The notes under the pieces were generated by a model, which searched no databases, was not told the origin of the DNA, and saw only the letters and a list, made by a program, of their open reading frames with translations. This document shows, in pieces, positions 1 through 9,838 of a DNA stretch of 64,000 bases (position 1 is the first letter of the stretch; the number at the start of each line of letters is the position of its first letter). Both the position numbers and the translations under genes were made by a program. Source of the stretch: JAJYVT01 sp036796435 (lineage in GTDB: Bacteria > Actinomycetota > Acidimicrobiia > Acidimicrobiales > RAAP-2). The DNA lies in contig DAIRCY010000001.1 in assembly GCA_036796435.1 (NCBI GenBank), positions 31,966 to 95,965 of the forward strand. The letters run 5' to 3'.

Positions 1-798
1 CGCCTTGGACAACGTCACGATGTCCGGCTCGAGGCCGTAGTGCTCGTAGGCGAAGAAGCGTCCCGTCCTGCCCATCCCGACCTGCACCTCGTCGGCCACG
101 AGGAGCGTCCCGTGCTTGCGGCACAGGCGCTGGACCGCGTGCCAGTACTCGTCCGACGCGACGTTCACGCCCTTGCCCTGGATCGGCTCGACGACGAAGG
201 CAGCCACGTCGCCCGCGCGCAGCTCCGCCTCGAGGGCCTCGGCGTCGCCAAACGTGACCTGGGCGGCCCCGGGAAGGAGCGGCCCGAACCCCTCCTTGAA
301 CTCCTTTCCGCCGTTCAGCGCGAGAGACCCGGTCGTGAGGCCGTGGAAGGCGTGGTCGCAGAACAGGACGCGTGGACGCCGCGTCGCACGTCGGGCGAAC
401 TTGATCGCCGCCTCGGTCGCCTCGGTGCCCGAGTTGCAGAAGTACACCCGCCGGATCCCTTCGTGGGCCCTGGCGACCAGGGCTTCGGCGAGCAGGCCGG
501 GCAGGAGCGCACAGTCGAGTTGCACCATGTTCGGGAGGTCCAGGTCGATGGCCTCGTGGAGCGCATTCTTCACCGCAGGGTGGCCACGCCCGAGCGCGTA
601 GACGCCGAAGCCTGCGAGCAGGTCGAGGTAGCGGTCCCCCTTGTCGTCGTAGAGGTAGCACCCTTCGCCTTTTACGTAGTAACGGTCGAAACCGAGGGTC
701 TTGAGCACCCGCGCCAGCTGCGGGTTCAGGTAGTCGTTGTGCAGCGTGAAGTTCTCGCCGTGCCGTTGCTGCAGCGTCTTGGCGACGTCGAACGCCAT
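1..798 (-). CDS. Class III PLP-dependent aminotransferase, C-terminus cut by window edge
   Basis: The 266 visible residues match the N-terminal two thirds of class III aminotransferases (acetylornithine, ornithine or 4-aminobutyrate type), which move an amino group from an amine to a 2-oxo acid using PLP. Seen: NSGTEATEAA near residues 122-131, which binds the PLP phosphate, and DEVQVGMGRTG near 233, which contains the Asp that contacts the PLP ring nitrogen. The PLP lysine (usual SKALSGG region) lies beyond the edge. The ATG at 798 has a GGAGGA Shine-Dalgarno a few bases upstream. The gene is divergent from the IclR regulator at 964, which may control it. The substrate cannot be assigned without the C-terminus. 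Confidence 0.85.
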   Translation of the reverse strand, partial: MAFDVAKTLQQRHGENFTLHNDYLNPQLARVLKTLGFDRYYVKGEGCYLYDDKGDRYLDLLAGFGVYALGRGHPAVKNALHEAIDLDLPNMVQLDCALLPGLLAEALVARAHEGIRRVYFCNSGTEATEAAIKFARRATRRPRVLFCDHAFHGLTTGSLALNGGKEFKEGFGPLLPGAAQVTFGDAEALEAELRAGDVAAFVVEPIQGKGVNVASDEYWHAVQRLCRKHGTLLVADEVQVGMGRTGRFFAYEHYGLEPDIVTLSKA

Positions 799-963
799 AG
801 TTCCTCCGTTGTCAGGGACGCCCAAGGCTACCGGGAGTCTTCGTAGGAGCGCCGGCAGCAGATTTCGCCACCGACCTGTGGTAGAGAACGCTCAAGGCGG
901 ATCCCGGCCACGCAGCCGGCTGGCGGCTTGCAGGACCGGGCGCCCCGCGGGGAGGAGGGGGGA

Positions 964-1804
964 GTGTCGAGCCGCGGACGTCCACAGGCCTCGGGTCGCA
1001 CGTACCTCGTCGCGTCCGTGGACCACGCCCTGACGCTGCTCGCCGCCTTCCAGGACCACCCGTCGCTGGCGGTTCGCGAAGGGGCGGAGCTACTCGGGGT
1101 CGCCCCGTCGACCGCGCACCGTCTCCTGACGACGATGCAGGCGAGCGGCTTCGTCGTGCAGGACCCTGCAACCCGCCGGTACAGCGCGGGACCGGCCCTC
1201 GTCGCCGTCGCGCTCGCGTCGCTCCAGCGCGTCGACGTCGCAAGGGTCGCCCGGCCCCACCTCGTCGCGCTCGCCGCCGAGACGCGCGAGACCGTCAGCC
1301 TCGCGGTCGCGGAAGGCGCGACGATCCGCTTCGTCGACTCGGTCGAGGGCACCGAGGTCATCCGGGTGAGCTTGCGGACCGGGGCGACCGCGCCGGCGCA
1401 CACCTCGGCGGCGGGCAAGATCCTCCTCGGCGGGTTCGGGCGCGAGGAGCTGCTCCGGCTGTACCCGTCGGCGCGGCTGCACCGTCGGACCCCGCACACG
1501 ATCGGGTCGCGCACGGCGCTGTTGAGAGAGGTCGAGGCGGCGCGCGAACGCGGCTACGCGACGTCGTTCGAGGAGAGCGAGCCGGGTCTCGCCTCGGTCG
1601 CCGTCGGCGTGCGGGACGTCCGCGGCCGTGTCATCGCAGCATTGACCGTCTCGGTCCCCGTGGAACGGCTCGACGGCCGCCCGACCGAGGGGCTCCCCCC
1701 CCCCCCCGGAGCGCCCCGCGCTCGCCACTCGTGCCCGCGCGCAACGGATCGAGGCGGAGCTCGGCGCAGCACGCCACGGCCCCGGTTCTCCAGGGCGGGG
1801 TTGA
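964..1804 (+). pseudogene. IclR-family transcriptional regulator, frame broken at a C13 tract
   Basis: IclR-type repressor or activator: winged helix at about residues 12-75 (APSTAHRLLTTMQASGF is the recognition region) and an effector domain with HTSAAGKILL and the late LTVSVPVERL strand. The GTG at 964 is chosen because a GAGGAGG motif precedes it. After residue about 243 the frame runs into 13 Cs (1695-1707). The expected C-terminal helix (ALATRARAQRIEAELG) continues in another frame to TGA 1802-1804, about 280 residues in all, the usual length. A homopolymer sequencing error is as likely as a real mutation. The regulator is divergent from the aminotransferase, its probable target. Confidence 0.8.
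1695..1707. repeat. C13 homopolymer inside the IclR gene
   Basis: Thirteen consecutive Cs. The regulator frame is intact on both sides but offset across the tract, so the tract is the site of the frame change. Confidence 0.95.
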
Positions 1805-1817
1805 CGACGCGAGCGGA

Positions 1818-2873
1818 CTACGAAAAGGGGATGGCGCTGTACTCGGCGAGCTTCGCGAGCGGGTGGCTCGCGTCGATCTTGCGGATGGTCCCCGACTTCG
1901 AGCGCATGACGAGGGACTGCGTCGTCGCGCCGGCCCCGTGGTACCGGACACCTTGCAGCAGCTCGCCGTCGGTGATCCCGGTCGCCGCGAAGAAGCAGTT
2001 GTCGCCCTGGACGAGATCGTCGGTGCGGAGCACCGCGTCGAGGTCGTACCCCGCGTCGATCGCAGCTTGCCGGTCTCCGTCGTCGCGCGGCCACAGGCGG
2101 CCCTGGATCTCGCCGCCCATGCACTTGAGCGCCGCCGCTGCGAGCACGCCCTCGGGGGTCCCTCCGATGCCGAGGAGGACGTCCACGCCGGCTCCCGGCC
2201 ACCCGGTCGCGATCGCGCCGGCGACGTCGCCGTCGGTGATGAGCCGGATCCTCGCTCCCGAGGCTCGGACCTCGGCGATGAGGTCCGCGTGCCGCGGACG
2301 GTCGAGGATCACCGCGGTGACGTCGCGCACGGACTCGCCGAGCGCCTCGGCCACTGCGTGCAGGTTCTTCGTCGCGGAGCGGTTGATGTCGACCGCGCCC
2401 TTTGCCCTCGGGCCCACCGCGATCTTCTCCATGTAGAAGCACGGCCCCGGGTTGAACATGGAGCCACGGGGGGACACCGCGATCACCGAGAGCGCTCCTC
2501 CCATCCCGAGCGCGGTCGGCGTCGTGCCGTCGATCGGGTCGACGGCGATGTCGACCTCGGGGGGCGAGCCATCGCCGATGTGCTCGCCGTTGTAGAGCAT
2601 CGGGGCGTTGTCCTTCTCGCCCTCGCCGATCACGACGATGCCGTCCATGCGCACGGTGTGCAGCACGATGCGCATCGCGTTCACCGCGGCGCCGTCCGCG
2701 CCCTCCTTGTCGCCCCTCCCCATCCAGCGGCTCGCGGCCATCGCCGCCGCCTCGGTCACGCGGACCAGCTCGAGGGCGAGGTTCCTGTCGGGGGCCTGCG
2801 GACGCCGCTCCACGGCCGAGACCCTAGTGGGGGAGGCGCTGGACTCCTCTGTCCCGGTACGTGCACGGGCCAT
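1818..2873 (-). CDS. glpX: Class II fructose-1,6-bisphosphatase
   Basis: Hydrolyses fructose 1,6-bisphosphate to fructose 6-phosphate in gluconeogenesis; cytosolic and metal dependent. The 351-residue product has the GlpX signatures GEGEKD (83-88) and DPIDGTT (112-118), which bind metal and phosphate, followed by ALGMGGA and a conserved GIGGTPEG segment. Length fits the family (about 320-350). ATG 2873 has only a weak purine-rich site upstream, and a GTG about 19 codons in is a possible alternative start. It converges on the broken IclR gene and is divergent from murA. Typical of actinobacteria, which often use GlpX as their main FBPase. Confidence 0.95.
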   Translation of the reverse strand: MARARTGTEESSASPTRVSAVERRPQAPDRNLALELVRVTEAAAMAASRWMGRGDKEGADGAAVNAMRIVLHTVRMDGIVVIGEGEKDNAPMLYNGEHIGDGSPPEVDIAVDPIDGTTPTALGMGGALSVIAVSPRGSMFNPGPCFYMEKIAVGPRAKGAVDINRSATKNLHAVAEALGESVRDVTAVILDRPRHADLIAEVRASGARIRLITDGDVAGAIATGWPGAGVDVLLGIGGTPEGVLAAAALKCMGGEIQGRLWPRDDGDRQAAIDAGYDLDAVLRTDDLVQGDNCFFAATGITDGELLQGVRYHGAGATTQSLVMRSKSGTIRKIDASHPLAKLAEYSAIPFS

Positions 2874-2937
2874 CCTGGCCTTGCTACCCAGGTAGCGGGG
2901 GCCGGGAGCTGCGGGTACTCCTTCCTGCGTGCGCATA

Positions 2938-4407
2938 ATGGACCGGATGAGCCCGAGCAACAGCCTGGGTGGCACGGCGCCGCTCGAAGGGGACCCCCCG
3001 ATCGGCGCCACGACCCCGGCCGGTCCAGCGGCATCCCCGGCCAACCCGGCGGCATCCCCGGCCGGTCCCGCGGCATCCCCGGCCGACCCGGCGGCATCCC
3101 CGGCCGACCCGGCAGCAAACCCCGGCGCCCGCGGGCCGTCCTTCGTGGTCCGGCCCTCTGGTCCCCTGCAGGGAACGGTACGCGTCGGCGGGGCCAAGAA
3201 CTCGGTGCTGAAGCTGATGGCGGCGACGCTCCTCGCAGAGGGCGAGCACGTCCTCACGAACGTGCCGCGCATCGTCGACGTCGAGATCATGGCCGACATG
3301 CTGCGGGCGCTCGGCGCGTCGGTCGAGAGGCGGTCCACCGGCGAGCTCGTGATCGTCACCCCGCCGGCCACAGAGATCGTGCCCGAAGCCCCGTACGAGC
3401 TCGTGGACCGGATGCGCGCGTCGATCGTCGTGCTCGGACCGCTGCTCACCCGGTGCGGGTGGGCGAAGGTGTCGATGCCGGGAGGCGACGACTTCGGCGA
3501 TCGCCCCATCGACTTCCACCTCGGCGGCCTCTCGAACATGGGCGCACGTTTCGAGACGCTCCACGGCAACGTCGAGGGGAGCGTCGACGGGGAGGGTACG
3601 GGCCGACGTCTCGTGGGGACCCAGGTGGTGCTCGAGTACCCGAGCCACACTGCGACCGACAACATCCTCATGGCGGCCGTGCTCGCGAAGGGCACCACGG
3701 TGATCGAGAACGCGGCCCGCGAACCCGAAGTCTGCGACCTCGCCGCATACCTCACCTCGATGGGCGCGCGGATCCGCGGGGCCGGCACGTCGCACGTCGA
3801 AGTCGAAGGGGTGGACGCCCTCACGCCCTCCACCCACGCCGTGGTGCCCGACAGGGTGGTCGCCGCGACCTACCTCGCTGCCGCCGGCTTGTGCGGGGGC
3901 GAGGTCGTCGTCGAGGACGCCCGCATCGACCACATGGGGATGCTCGTGCGCAAGCTCGGAGCGATGGGGATCAGGGTGGAGCAACGGCCGACAGGCCTCG
4001 TCGCGACGCGCGACGAGGGGCTGCGCTCGGTCGACGTCGCCACCCTTCCCTATCCGGGCGTGGCGACGGACTACAAGCCGTTCGTGGTCACGCTCCTCAC
4101 CGTCGCAGACGGCGTCGCGATCGTGACCGAAAACTTGTTCTCCGGCCGGTTCCGCTACATCGACGAGCTTCGCCGCATGGGCGCAGACGTCCGGACCGAG
4201 GGGCACCACGCGGTCGTCCGCGGCGTGCCGAGGCTCTCGGGGACGAAGGTGCGCGCCACCGACATCCGCGCCGGTGCGGCACTCGTCCTCGCGGGGCTCG
4301 TCGCAGACGGGGAGACCGTCGTTTCCGACGGCCACCACGTCGACCGGGGGTACGAGGACCTCGCCGGGGTCCTCACCTCGCTCGGCGCACGGGTCGAGCG
4401 GCGTTGA
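2938..4407 (+). CDS. murA: UDP-N-acetylglucosamine 1-carboxyvinyltransferase, Cys-to-Asp active-site form
   Basis: First committed step of peptidoglycan synthesis: transfers enolpyruvate from PEP to UDP-GlcNAc. Seen: GGAKNSVLKLMAATLL near residues 83-98 (the Lys-Asn pair of the substrate pocket) and DIRAGAALVLAG near the C-terminus. The loop that carries Cys115 in the E. coli enzyme reads PGGDDFGDRP here, so the Cys is Asp (about residue 184). In Mycobacterium tuberculosis MurA that swap gives intrinsic fosfomycin resistance. A Pro/Ala-rich repeated tail of about 60 residues precedes the enzyme (489 residues against about 420). GTG 2929 and ATG 2947 are alternative starts; no clear Shine-Dalgarno decides. 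The stop overlaps the meaB start. Confidence 0.95.
   Translation: MDRMSPSNSLGGTAPLEGDPPIGATTPAGPAASPANPAASPAGPAASPADPAASPADPAANPGARGPSFVVRPSGPLQGTVRVGGAKNSVLKLMAATLLAEGEHVLTNVPRIVDVEIMADMLRALGASVERRSTGELVIVTPPATEIVPEAPYELVDRMRASIVVLGPLLTRCGWAKVSMPGGDDFGDRPIDFHLGGLSNMGARFETLHGNVEGSVDGEGTGRRLVGTQVVLEYPSHTATDNILMAAVLAKGTTVIENAAREPEVCDLAAYLTSMGARIRGAGTSHVEVEGVDALTPSTHAVVPDRVVAATYLAAAGLCGGEVVVEDARIDHMGMLVRKLGAMGIRVEQRPTGLVATRDEGLRSVDVATLPYPGVATDYKPFVVTLLTVADGVAIVTENLFSGRFRYIDELRRMGADVRTEGHHAVVRGVPRLSGTKVRATDIRAGAALVLAGLVADGETVVSDGHHVDRGYEDLAGVLTSLGARVERR
3020..3120 (+). repeat. 21-bp tandem repeats encoding a PAASPA(N/G/D) tail on MurA
   Basis: About five imperfect 21-bp units around GCGGCATCCCCGGCC give seven-residue units of the form A-A-S-P-A-x-P. 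The region lies upstream of the first MurA secondary-structure element, so it is a disordered N-terminal extension rather than part of the fold. Confidence 0.85.
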
Positions 4408-5462
4408 GCCCCGAGCACCAGAGCCCCGCGGCATTGCTCGACGCGGCCGGGGCGGGGGACCGGGTGGCGCTCGCCAGGCTGCTTTCGGTGGTCGAGCGCG
4501 GGGGAGAGCGGAGCGGCCAGGTCGCCAGGCTCGTCTACGCGGCGCCGCCGCCTTACACCATCGGGATCACCGGCGCGCCGGGATCGGGGAAGTCGACGCT
4601 CACGAACCGGCTCATCACCGTGGCCCGAGGGGGCTGGCCCGATCTCGCCGACCCAGCGGCACCGGCCGAACCGGTCGGCCAGGTCGCGGTGCTCGCCATC
4701 GATCCCTCGTCGCCGTTCTCCGGCGGCGCCATCCTCGGCGACCGCGTGCGCATGCAGGAGCACGCCACCGATCCCTCGGTGTTCATCCGGTCGATGGCGA
4801 CCCGGGGCCACCTCGGCGGCCTGGCGCTCGCAGTCCCCGAAGCGGTGCGCGTCCTCGGGGCTGCCGGGTTTCCCCTCGCCGTCGTGGAGACCGTCGGCGT
4901 GGGCCAGATGGAAGTGGAGGTCGCGTCGGCCGCCGACACCACGGTCGTCGTGGTGACCCCCGGCTGGGGTGACGCCATGCAGGCGAACAAGGCGGGCCTG
5001 CTCGAGATCGCCGACCTGTTCGTCGTGAACAAGGCGGACCGGCCCGGCGTGAACGAGGCGCGCCGCGACCTCCAGCAGATGCTCGACCTCACCGAGCACG
5101 CCGGATGGCGCCCGCCTGTGCTCACGTCGGTCGCGAGCTCGGGCGAAGGCACGGACGAGCTCTGGAGAGCCATCGCCGAGCACCGCGCGCACCTGCAACG
5201 CTCCGGCGCGCTGCAGACCCGGCGCGAGGCCCGGCTCGCCCAGGAGCTGCGGCGCGTCGTCACTGCCCGTGTGCACGAGGAGGTCCGGCGCCTCGCGCAG
5301 GGAGCGGCCTTCGATGACGCCGTCCGCGCGATCTCGGCGGGAGAGCTCGACCCCTACCGAGCGGCAGAGGACCTGCTCGCCGCGCGAGCCGGCCTCGACG
5401 CGCGCGCCGGCCTCGACGCGCGCGGCGGCCTCGACGCGCGCGGCGGCAGCGCCGGCAACTGA
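4404..5462 (+). CDS. meaB: MeaB/ArgK-family G3E GTPase, methylmalonyl-CoA mutase chaperone
   Basis: MeaB-type GTPases load and protect adenosylcobalamin on methylmalonyl-CoA mutase. Seen in the 352-residue product: P-loop GAPGSGKST (about 57-65), the family segment DPSSPFSGGAILGDRVRM, ETVGVGQMEVEVA, and the guanine-specificity motif NKAD near 210. The TTG start at 4404 overlaps the murA TGA, which fits translational coupling; no other in-frame start near the domain gives a better fit. The C-terminus ends in four repeats of an A-R-x-G-L-D unit. The mutase itself is not in this window, so the partner is inferred from the family. Confidence 0.92.
   Translation: MSPEHQSPAALLDAAGAGDRVALARLLSVVERGGERSGQVARLVYAAPPPYTIGITGAPGSGKSTLTNRLITVARGGWPDLADPAAPAEPVGQVAVLAIDPSSPFSGGAILGDRVRMQEHATDPSVFIRSMATRGHLGGLALAVPEAVRVLGAAGFPLAVVETVGVGQMEVEVASAADTTVVVVTPGWGDAMQANKAGLLEIADLFVVNKADRPGVNEARRDLQQMLDLTEHAGWRPPVLTSVASSGEGTDELWRAIAEHRAHLQRSGALQTRREARLAQELRRVVTARVHEEVRRLAQGAAFDDAVRAISAGELDPYRAAEDLLAARAGLDARAGLDARGGLDARGGSAGN
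5382..5448 (+). repeat. 18-bp tandem repeats at the 3' end of meaB
   Basis: Three full units and one partial unit of an 18-bp sequence based on GCGCGCGCCGGCCTCGAC, encoding A-R-(A/G)-G-L-D repeated. It lies after the last helix of the GTPase and just before the stop codon. Confidence 0.85.
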
Positions 5463-5473
5463 GGACGCGGCCG

Positions 5474-7318
5474 ATGAGCGCCATCATCCCCCCCGACCGC
5501 ACCTACGACCCCTCGGACCGTTGGTTCCAGCACGCCGTCCTCTACGAGGTGCTCGTCCGCGGCTTCTACGACGCCAACGGCGACGGCACCGGCGACCTGC
5601 GCGGCCTGCGCGAGAAGCTTGACTACCTCCAGTGGCTGGGGATCGACTGCCTCTGGCTGCTTCCGTTCCACCCCTCGCCGCTACGCGACGGCGGGTACGA
5701 CGTGAGCGACTTCTTCAACGTGCACCCCGACTACGGGACGCTCGGCGACCTCGTCGCCTTTCTCGAGGACGCGCACCGGCGCGGCATCCGGGTGATCTCG
5801 GACCTCGTGATGAACCATACGAGCGACGTCCACCCGTGGTTCCTCGAGTCGCGGTCCAGCCGGACCAACCCGAAAGCCGACTGGTACGTCTGGAACGACG
5901 ACGACCAGAGGTGGCCCGAGGCGCGGGTCGTCTTCACCGACGTCGAGCGCTCCAACTGGACCTGGGACGCCGTGCGCAAGCAGTACTACTGGCATCGCTT
6001 CTACTCTCACCAGCCCGACCTGAACTACGAGAACCCCGAGGTCGCCGAGGCGATGCTCGAGGTGGTCCGGTTCTGGCTCGACCTCGGGCTCGACGGCTTC
6101 CGGCTCGACGCGGTGCCCTACCTCTTCCAGCGCGACGGGACCTCGGGCGAGCACCTTCCTGAGACCCATGCCTACATCCGGCGGATCCGCAAGCAGCTGG
6201 ACGCCGAGTACCCCGGCAGGATCCTGCTTGCGGAGGCGAACGGGTGGCCGGCAGACGTGGCCGACTACTTCGGGAACGGGGACGAGTGCCACTTCTGCTT
6301 CCACTTCCCGCTCATGCCGCGCCTGTTCATGGCGGTCCGGCGCGAGCATCGCTACCCGGTCACCGAGATCCTCTCGCAGACGCCCGAGATCCCCGACGGG
6401 TGCCAGTGGGCGATCTTCTTGCGGAACCACGACGAGCTGACCCTGGAACAGGTCACCGACGAGGAGCGCGACTACCTCATCGCGGAGTACGCGAAGGACC
6501 CGCGCATGAAGCGGCACATGGGGATCGGGCGGCGGCTCGCTCCGCTGCTCGACGGCGACCGCCAGCTCGCCCAGCTCCTCTACGCGTTGTTGCTCTCGCT
6601 GCCCGGGAGCCCGGTGATCTACTACGGCGACGAGATCCTGATGGGGGACAACATCTATCTCGGCGACCGGGACTCGGTTCGCACGCCCATGCAGTGGTCG
6701 CCCGACCGCAACGGCGGCTTCTCCAACGCCGACTTCGCGCAGCTCTACCTCCCGCCGCTCATGGATCCCGTCTACGGCTACGGCGCCGTCAACGTCGAGG
6801 CCCACATGCGCAACCCGGGGTCGTTCCTCCACTGGCTTCGCGGCATGCTCGTCCAGCGCCGGTCGATGCCGGTCCTCGGGGTCGGGAAGCTCGAGCTGCT
6901 CGACTGCCCCAATCCGTCGATCCTCGCCTTCGTCCGCTGGGGCGAGGTCTCCGACATCGCGGTCGACTCCGTCGACGGCCCCGGTCCGCCCGCCGTGATG
7001 CCGATCGATGCGGCGCCTTCGGACCCGACGCCGGCCTCCGACCTGCCGCCCAGGACCGTGCCCGCGCGGGCGGGCCAGCGCGGCGGGCCGCCGACGCGGT
7101 CCCAGGCGGTGCTCTGCGTGCACAACCTGAGCCGTTTCGCCCAACCCGCGCTCCTCGACCTCGCGGCGTGGGAGGGGAAGCGTCCCGTCGAGGTCCTGGG
7201 GCGCGTCCCGTTCCCGAAGGTCGGCGCGGACCCGTACTCCCTCTCGCTCGGCCCGCACGGCTTCTTGTGGTTCGAGCTCACCGAAGGCGGTGAGACCCCC
7301 GAGGTCGCCCCGTCGTGA
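5474..7318 (+). CDS. treS: Trehalose synthase / maltose alpha-D-glucosyltransferase (GH13)
   Basis: Interconverts maltose and trehalose; in actinobacteria it feeds maltose to maltokinase for the GlgE alpha-glucan route. The 614 residues show the GH13 barrel with nucleophile Asp212 (GFRLDAVP), acid/base Glu254 (LLAEANGWP) and the third carboxylate Asp320 (RNHDELTLE). The PETHAYIRRIRKQLDAEYPG stretch is typical of TreS. A Pro-rich loop of about 45 residues interrupts the C-terminal beta domain near residue 500. The ATG at 5474 follows meaB by 11 bp with a GAGGA site. The stop overlaps the start of the kinase downstream (GTGA). Confidence 0.95.
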   Translation: MSAIIPPDRTYDPSDRWFQHAVLYEVLVRGFYDANGDGTGDLRGLREKLDYLQWLGIDCLWLLPFHPSPLRDGGYDVSDFFNVHPDYGTLGDLVAFLEDAHRRGIRVISDLVMNHTSDVHPWFLESRSSRTNPKADWYVWNDDDQRWPEARVVFTDVERSNWTWDAVRKQYYWHRFYSHQPDLNYENPEVAEAMLEVVRFWLDLGLDGFRLDAVPYLFQRDGTSGEHLPETHAYIRRIRKQLDAEYPGRILLAEANGWPADVADYFGNGDECHFCFHFPLMPRLFMAVRREHRYPVTEILSQTPEIPDGCQWAIFLRNHDELTLEQVTDEERDYLIAEYAKDPRMKRHMGIGRRLAPLLDGDRQLAQLLYALLLSLPGSPVIYYGDEILMGDNIYLGDRDSVRTPMQWSPDRNGGFSNADFAQLYLPPLMDPVYGYGAVNVEAHMRNPGSFLHWLRGMLVQRRSMPVLGVGKLELLDCPNPSILAFVRWGEVSDIAVDSVDGPGPPAVMPIDAAPSDPTPASDLPPRTVPARAGQRGGPPTRSQAVLCVHNLSRFAQPALLDLAAWEGKRPVEVLGRVPFPKVGADPYSLSLGPHGFLWFELTEGGETPEVAPS

Positions 7319-8703
7319 CCGTGCCGCCGTCCCTCGACCGGCTGCTCGAACGGTGGGGTGAGCAGCACCTCCCTCGCGGGCCGGCGATCGGACGGGACGT
7401 GCGGGTCGTGGACGTCGAGGTGATCCTCCCGGGGCGCCCCGGCCTGCTCGACGTGGTCGCCGAGACGGGCGGGCGGCTCGCACACGCGGTGTTCGGGATC
7501 CGGCGACCCGGCGACGAGCTGCGCGTCCTCGGCAACCTCGAGGAACCCACGCTCGGGACCATCGAAGACAGCGACGGTGTGGGGCTCGTCGTGGACGCGC
7601 TGCACGACGCGGACGCCGCCCGGCTGCTCCTCGCCGTCGTCGCCGGCTCGGCCACCGCGGACCCGGGTCCGAAGACCCCCGTCGTCTCGATCGCCCGTGA
7701 CGACGACGAGGCGACGTCGCTCGTGTTCGACCACCGCTGCACGCTCACCGTGTTCCCGTGGCTCTTCCGGGGAGCCCATCCGGGAGCGGCCCTGCTCGCC
7801 GGCCTCGACGAGGCGGGCTTCAACCACGTCCCCGCGCCGGTCGCCTTCTGGCGCCGGGCGGGGCGGGACCTCGGCGTCGTCCAGGAGCTGGTCCCCGGCG
7901 CGTCGAGCGGCTGGGCGCTGGCGCTCGCCTCGCTGAGGGACGTGATCGCCTCGGGCGTGTCCCCCGACGTGGCCGGCGGCGACTTCGCCCCCGAAGCTCT
8001 GGCGCTCGGCACGATGGCCGCCCGGATGCACATGGCGCTCGACCGCGCGTTTGGGAGGCGCGCCGGGGACGCCGCCGCATGGGCGGACGAGCTCGCGCCG
8101 GATCTGCTCGCCGCCGATGCCCACGCCGATGCCCACGCCGCCGCTGCCGATGCCCACGACGCCGGTGCCCACGCCGCCGCCGACGATGCCACCGGTCCCC
8201 ACGCCGTCGCCGATGCCCACGCCGCCGCCGCCGCCGGCCCCGAGGCCGGGGCGCCGGCAGAGGAGCTTCTCGACGCGCTCCGCCGTTCCGGGCTGCACCC
8301 CGCAACGATCAGGACGCACGGGGACTTCCACCTCGGCCGCACCGCGCGCACGGACCACGGCTGGGTGCTCGCCGACAGCATGCCGGGCGGGGCGTCCCCC
8401 GGGTCCGACGAGCCGCAGTTCCGGAGCCCGCTCGCGGACGTCGCGGACCTGACCTGGTCGCTTCACCACGCAGCCGTCGTCGCGGCCAACGAGCGGGGAC
8501 CGGCCGCCGCCCACAACCGCGCGGGAGAGCTCGCCGCCGCATGGGAGGCGCGCAACCGGCGCGCGTTCGTCGCCTCGTACCTCGCGACCCCGGGCATCGG
8601 AGGCCTCGTCCCCGCCGACCGCCGGGTCGTCCGGCGGTTGCTCAGGCTGTTCGAGCTGGCCAGGGCGTCGCGTGACCCGTGGGCCGCTTCGGCCGTGCGC
8701 TGA
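7315..8703 (+). CDS. Maltokinase-like sugar kinase
   Basis: The 462-residue product follows treS with a GTGA overlap, the position usually held by maltokinase (maltose to maltose 1-phosphate). Fold evidence: an aminoglycoside-phosphotransferase-like catalytic loop HGDFHLG at about 335-341, followed by GWVLADSMPGG (metal-binding Asp) and SPLADVADLTWSLHHAA. An Ala/Asp/His-rich low-complexity stretch (about residues 262-309) sits just ahead of the catalytic loop. The usual DFEGEP-type motif after the catalytic loop is altered, so activity on maltose is inferred from context and not certain. Confidence 0.8.
   Translation: MTVPPSLDRLLERWGEQHLPRGPAIGRDVRVVDVEVILPGRPGLLDVVAETGGRLAHAVFGIRRPGDELRVLGNLEEPTLGTIEDSDGVGLVVDALHDADAARLLLAVVAGSATADPGPKTPVVSIARDDDEATSLVFDHRCTLTVFPWLFRGAHPGAALLAGLDEAGFNHVPAPVAFWRRAGRDLGVVQELVPGASSGWALALASLRDVIASGVSPDVAGGDFAPEALALGTMAARMHMALDRAFGRRAGDAAAWADELAPDLLAADAHADAHAAAADAHDAGAHAAADDATGPHAVADAHAAAAAGPEAGAPAEELLDALRRSGLHPATIRTHGDFHLGRTARTDHGWVLADSMPGGASPGSDEPQFRSPLADVADLTWSLHHAAVVAANERGPAAAHNRAGELAAAWEARNRRAFVASYLATPGIGGLVPADRRVVRRLLRLFELARASRDPWAASAVR
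8104..8240 (+). repeat. GCCGATGCCCAC-based low-complexity tract in the maltokinase-like gene
   Basis: Degenerate 12-bp and 6-bp units (GATGCCCACGCC and variants) encode a run of Asp-Ala-His-Ala repeats. Length and register vary along the tract. It lies directly before the catalytic HGDFHLG loop. Confidence 0.85.
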
Positions 8704-8725
8704 CGGCGTATGCCAGAGTGACGAG

Positions 8726-9775
<1,050 letters not shown>

Positions 9776-9838
9776 GCCGGCGCGGCGGGCATCAGGCGGC
9801 GGGACCGCCGAGGTGCGAGCCCTCAGACGCGGGAACCC

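Noticed and set aside
1731..4400. Very long open frames on the opposite strand or in other frames of glpX and murA
   Set aside because: Stop codons are rare in 70 percent GC DNA; these frames are Arg/Pro-rich and lack any family, while the annotated frames carry conserved catalytic motifs.
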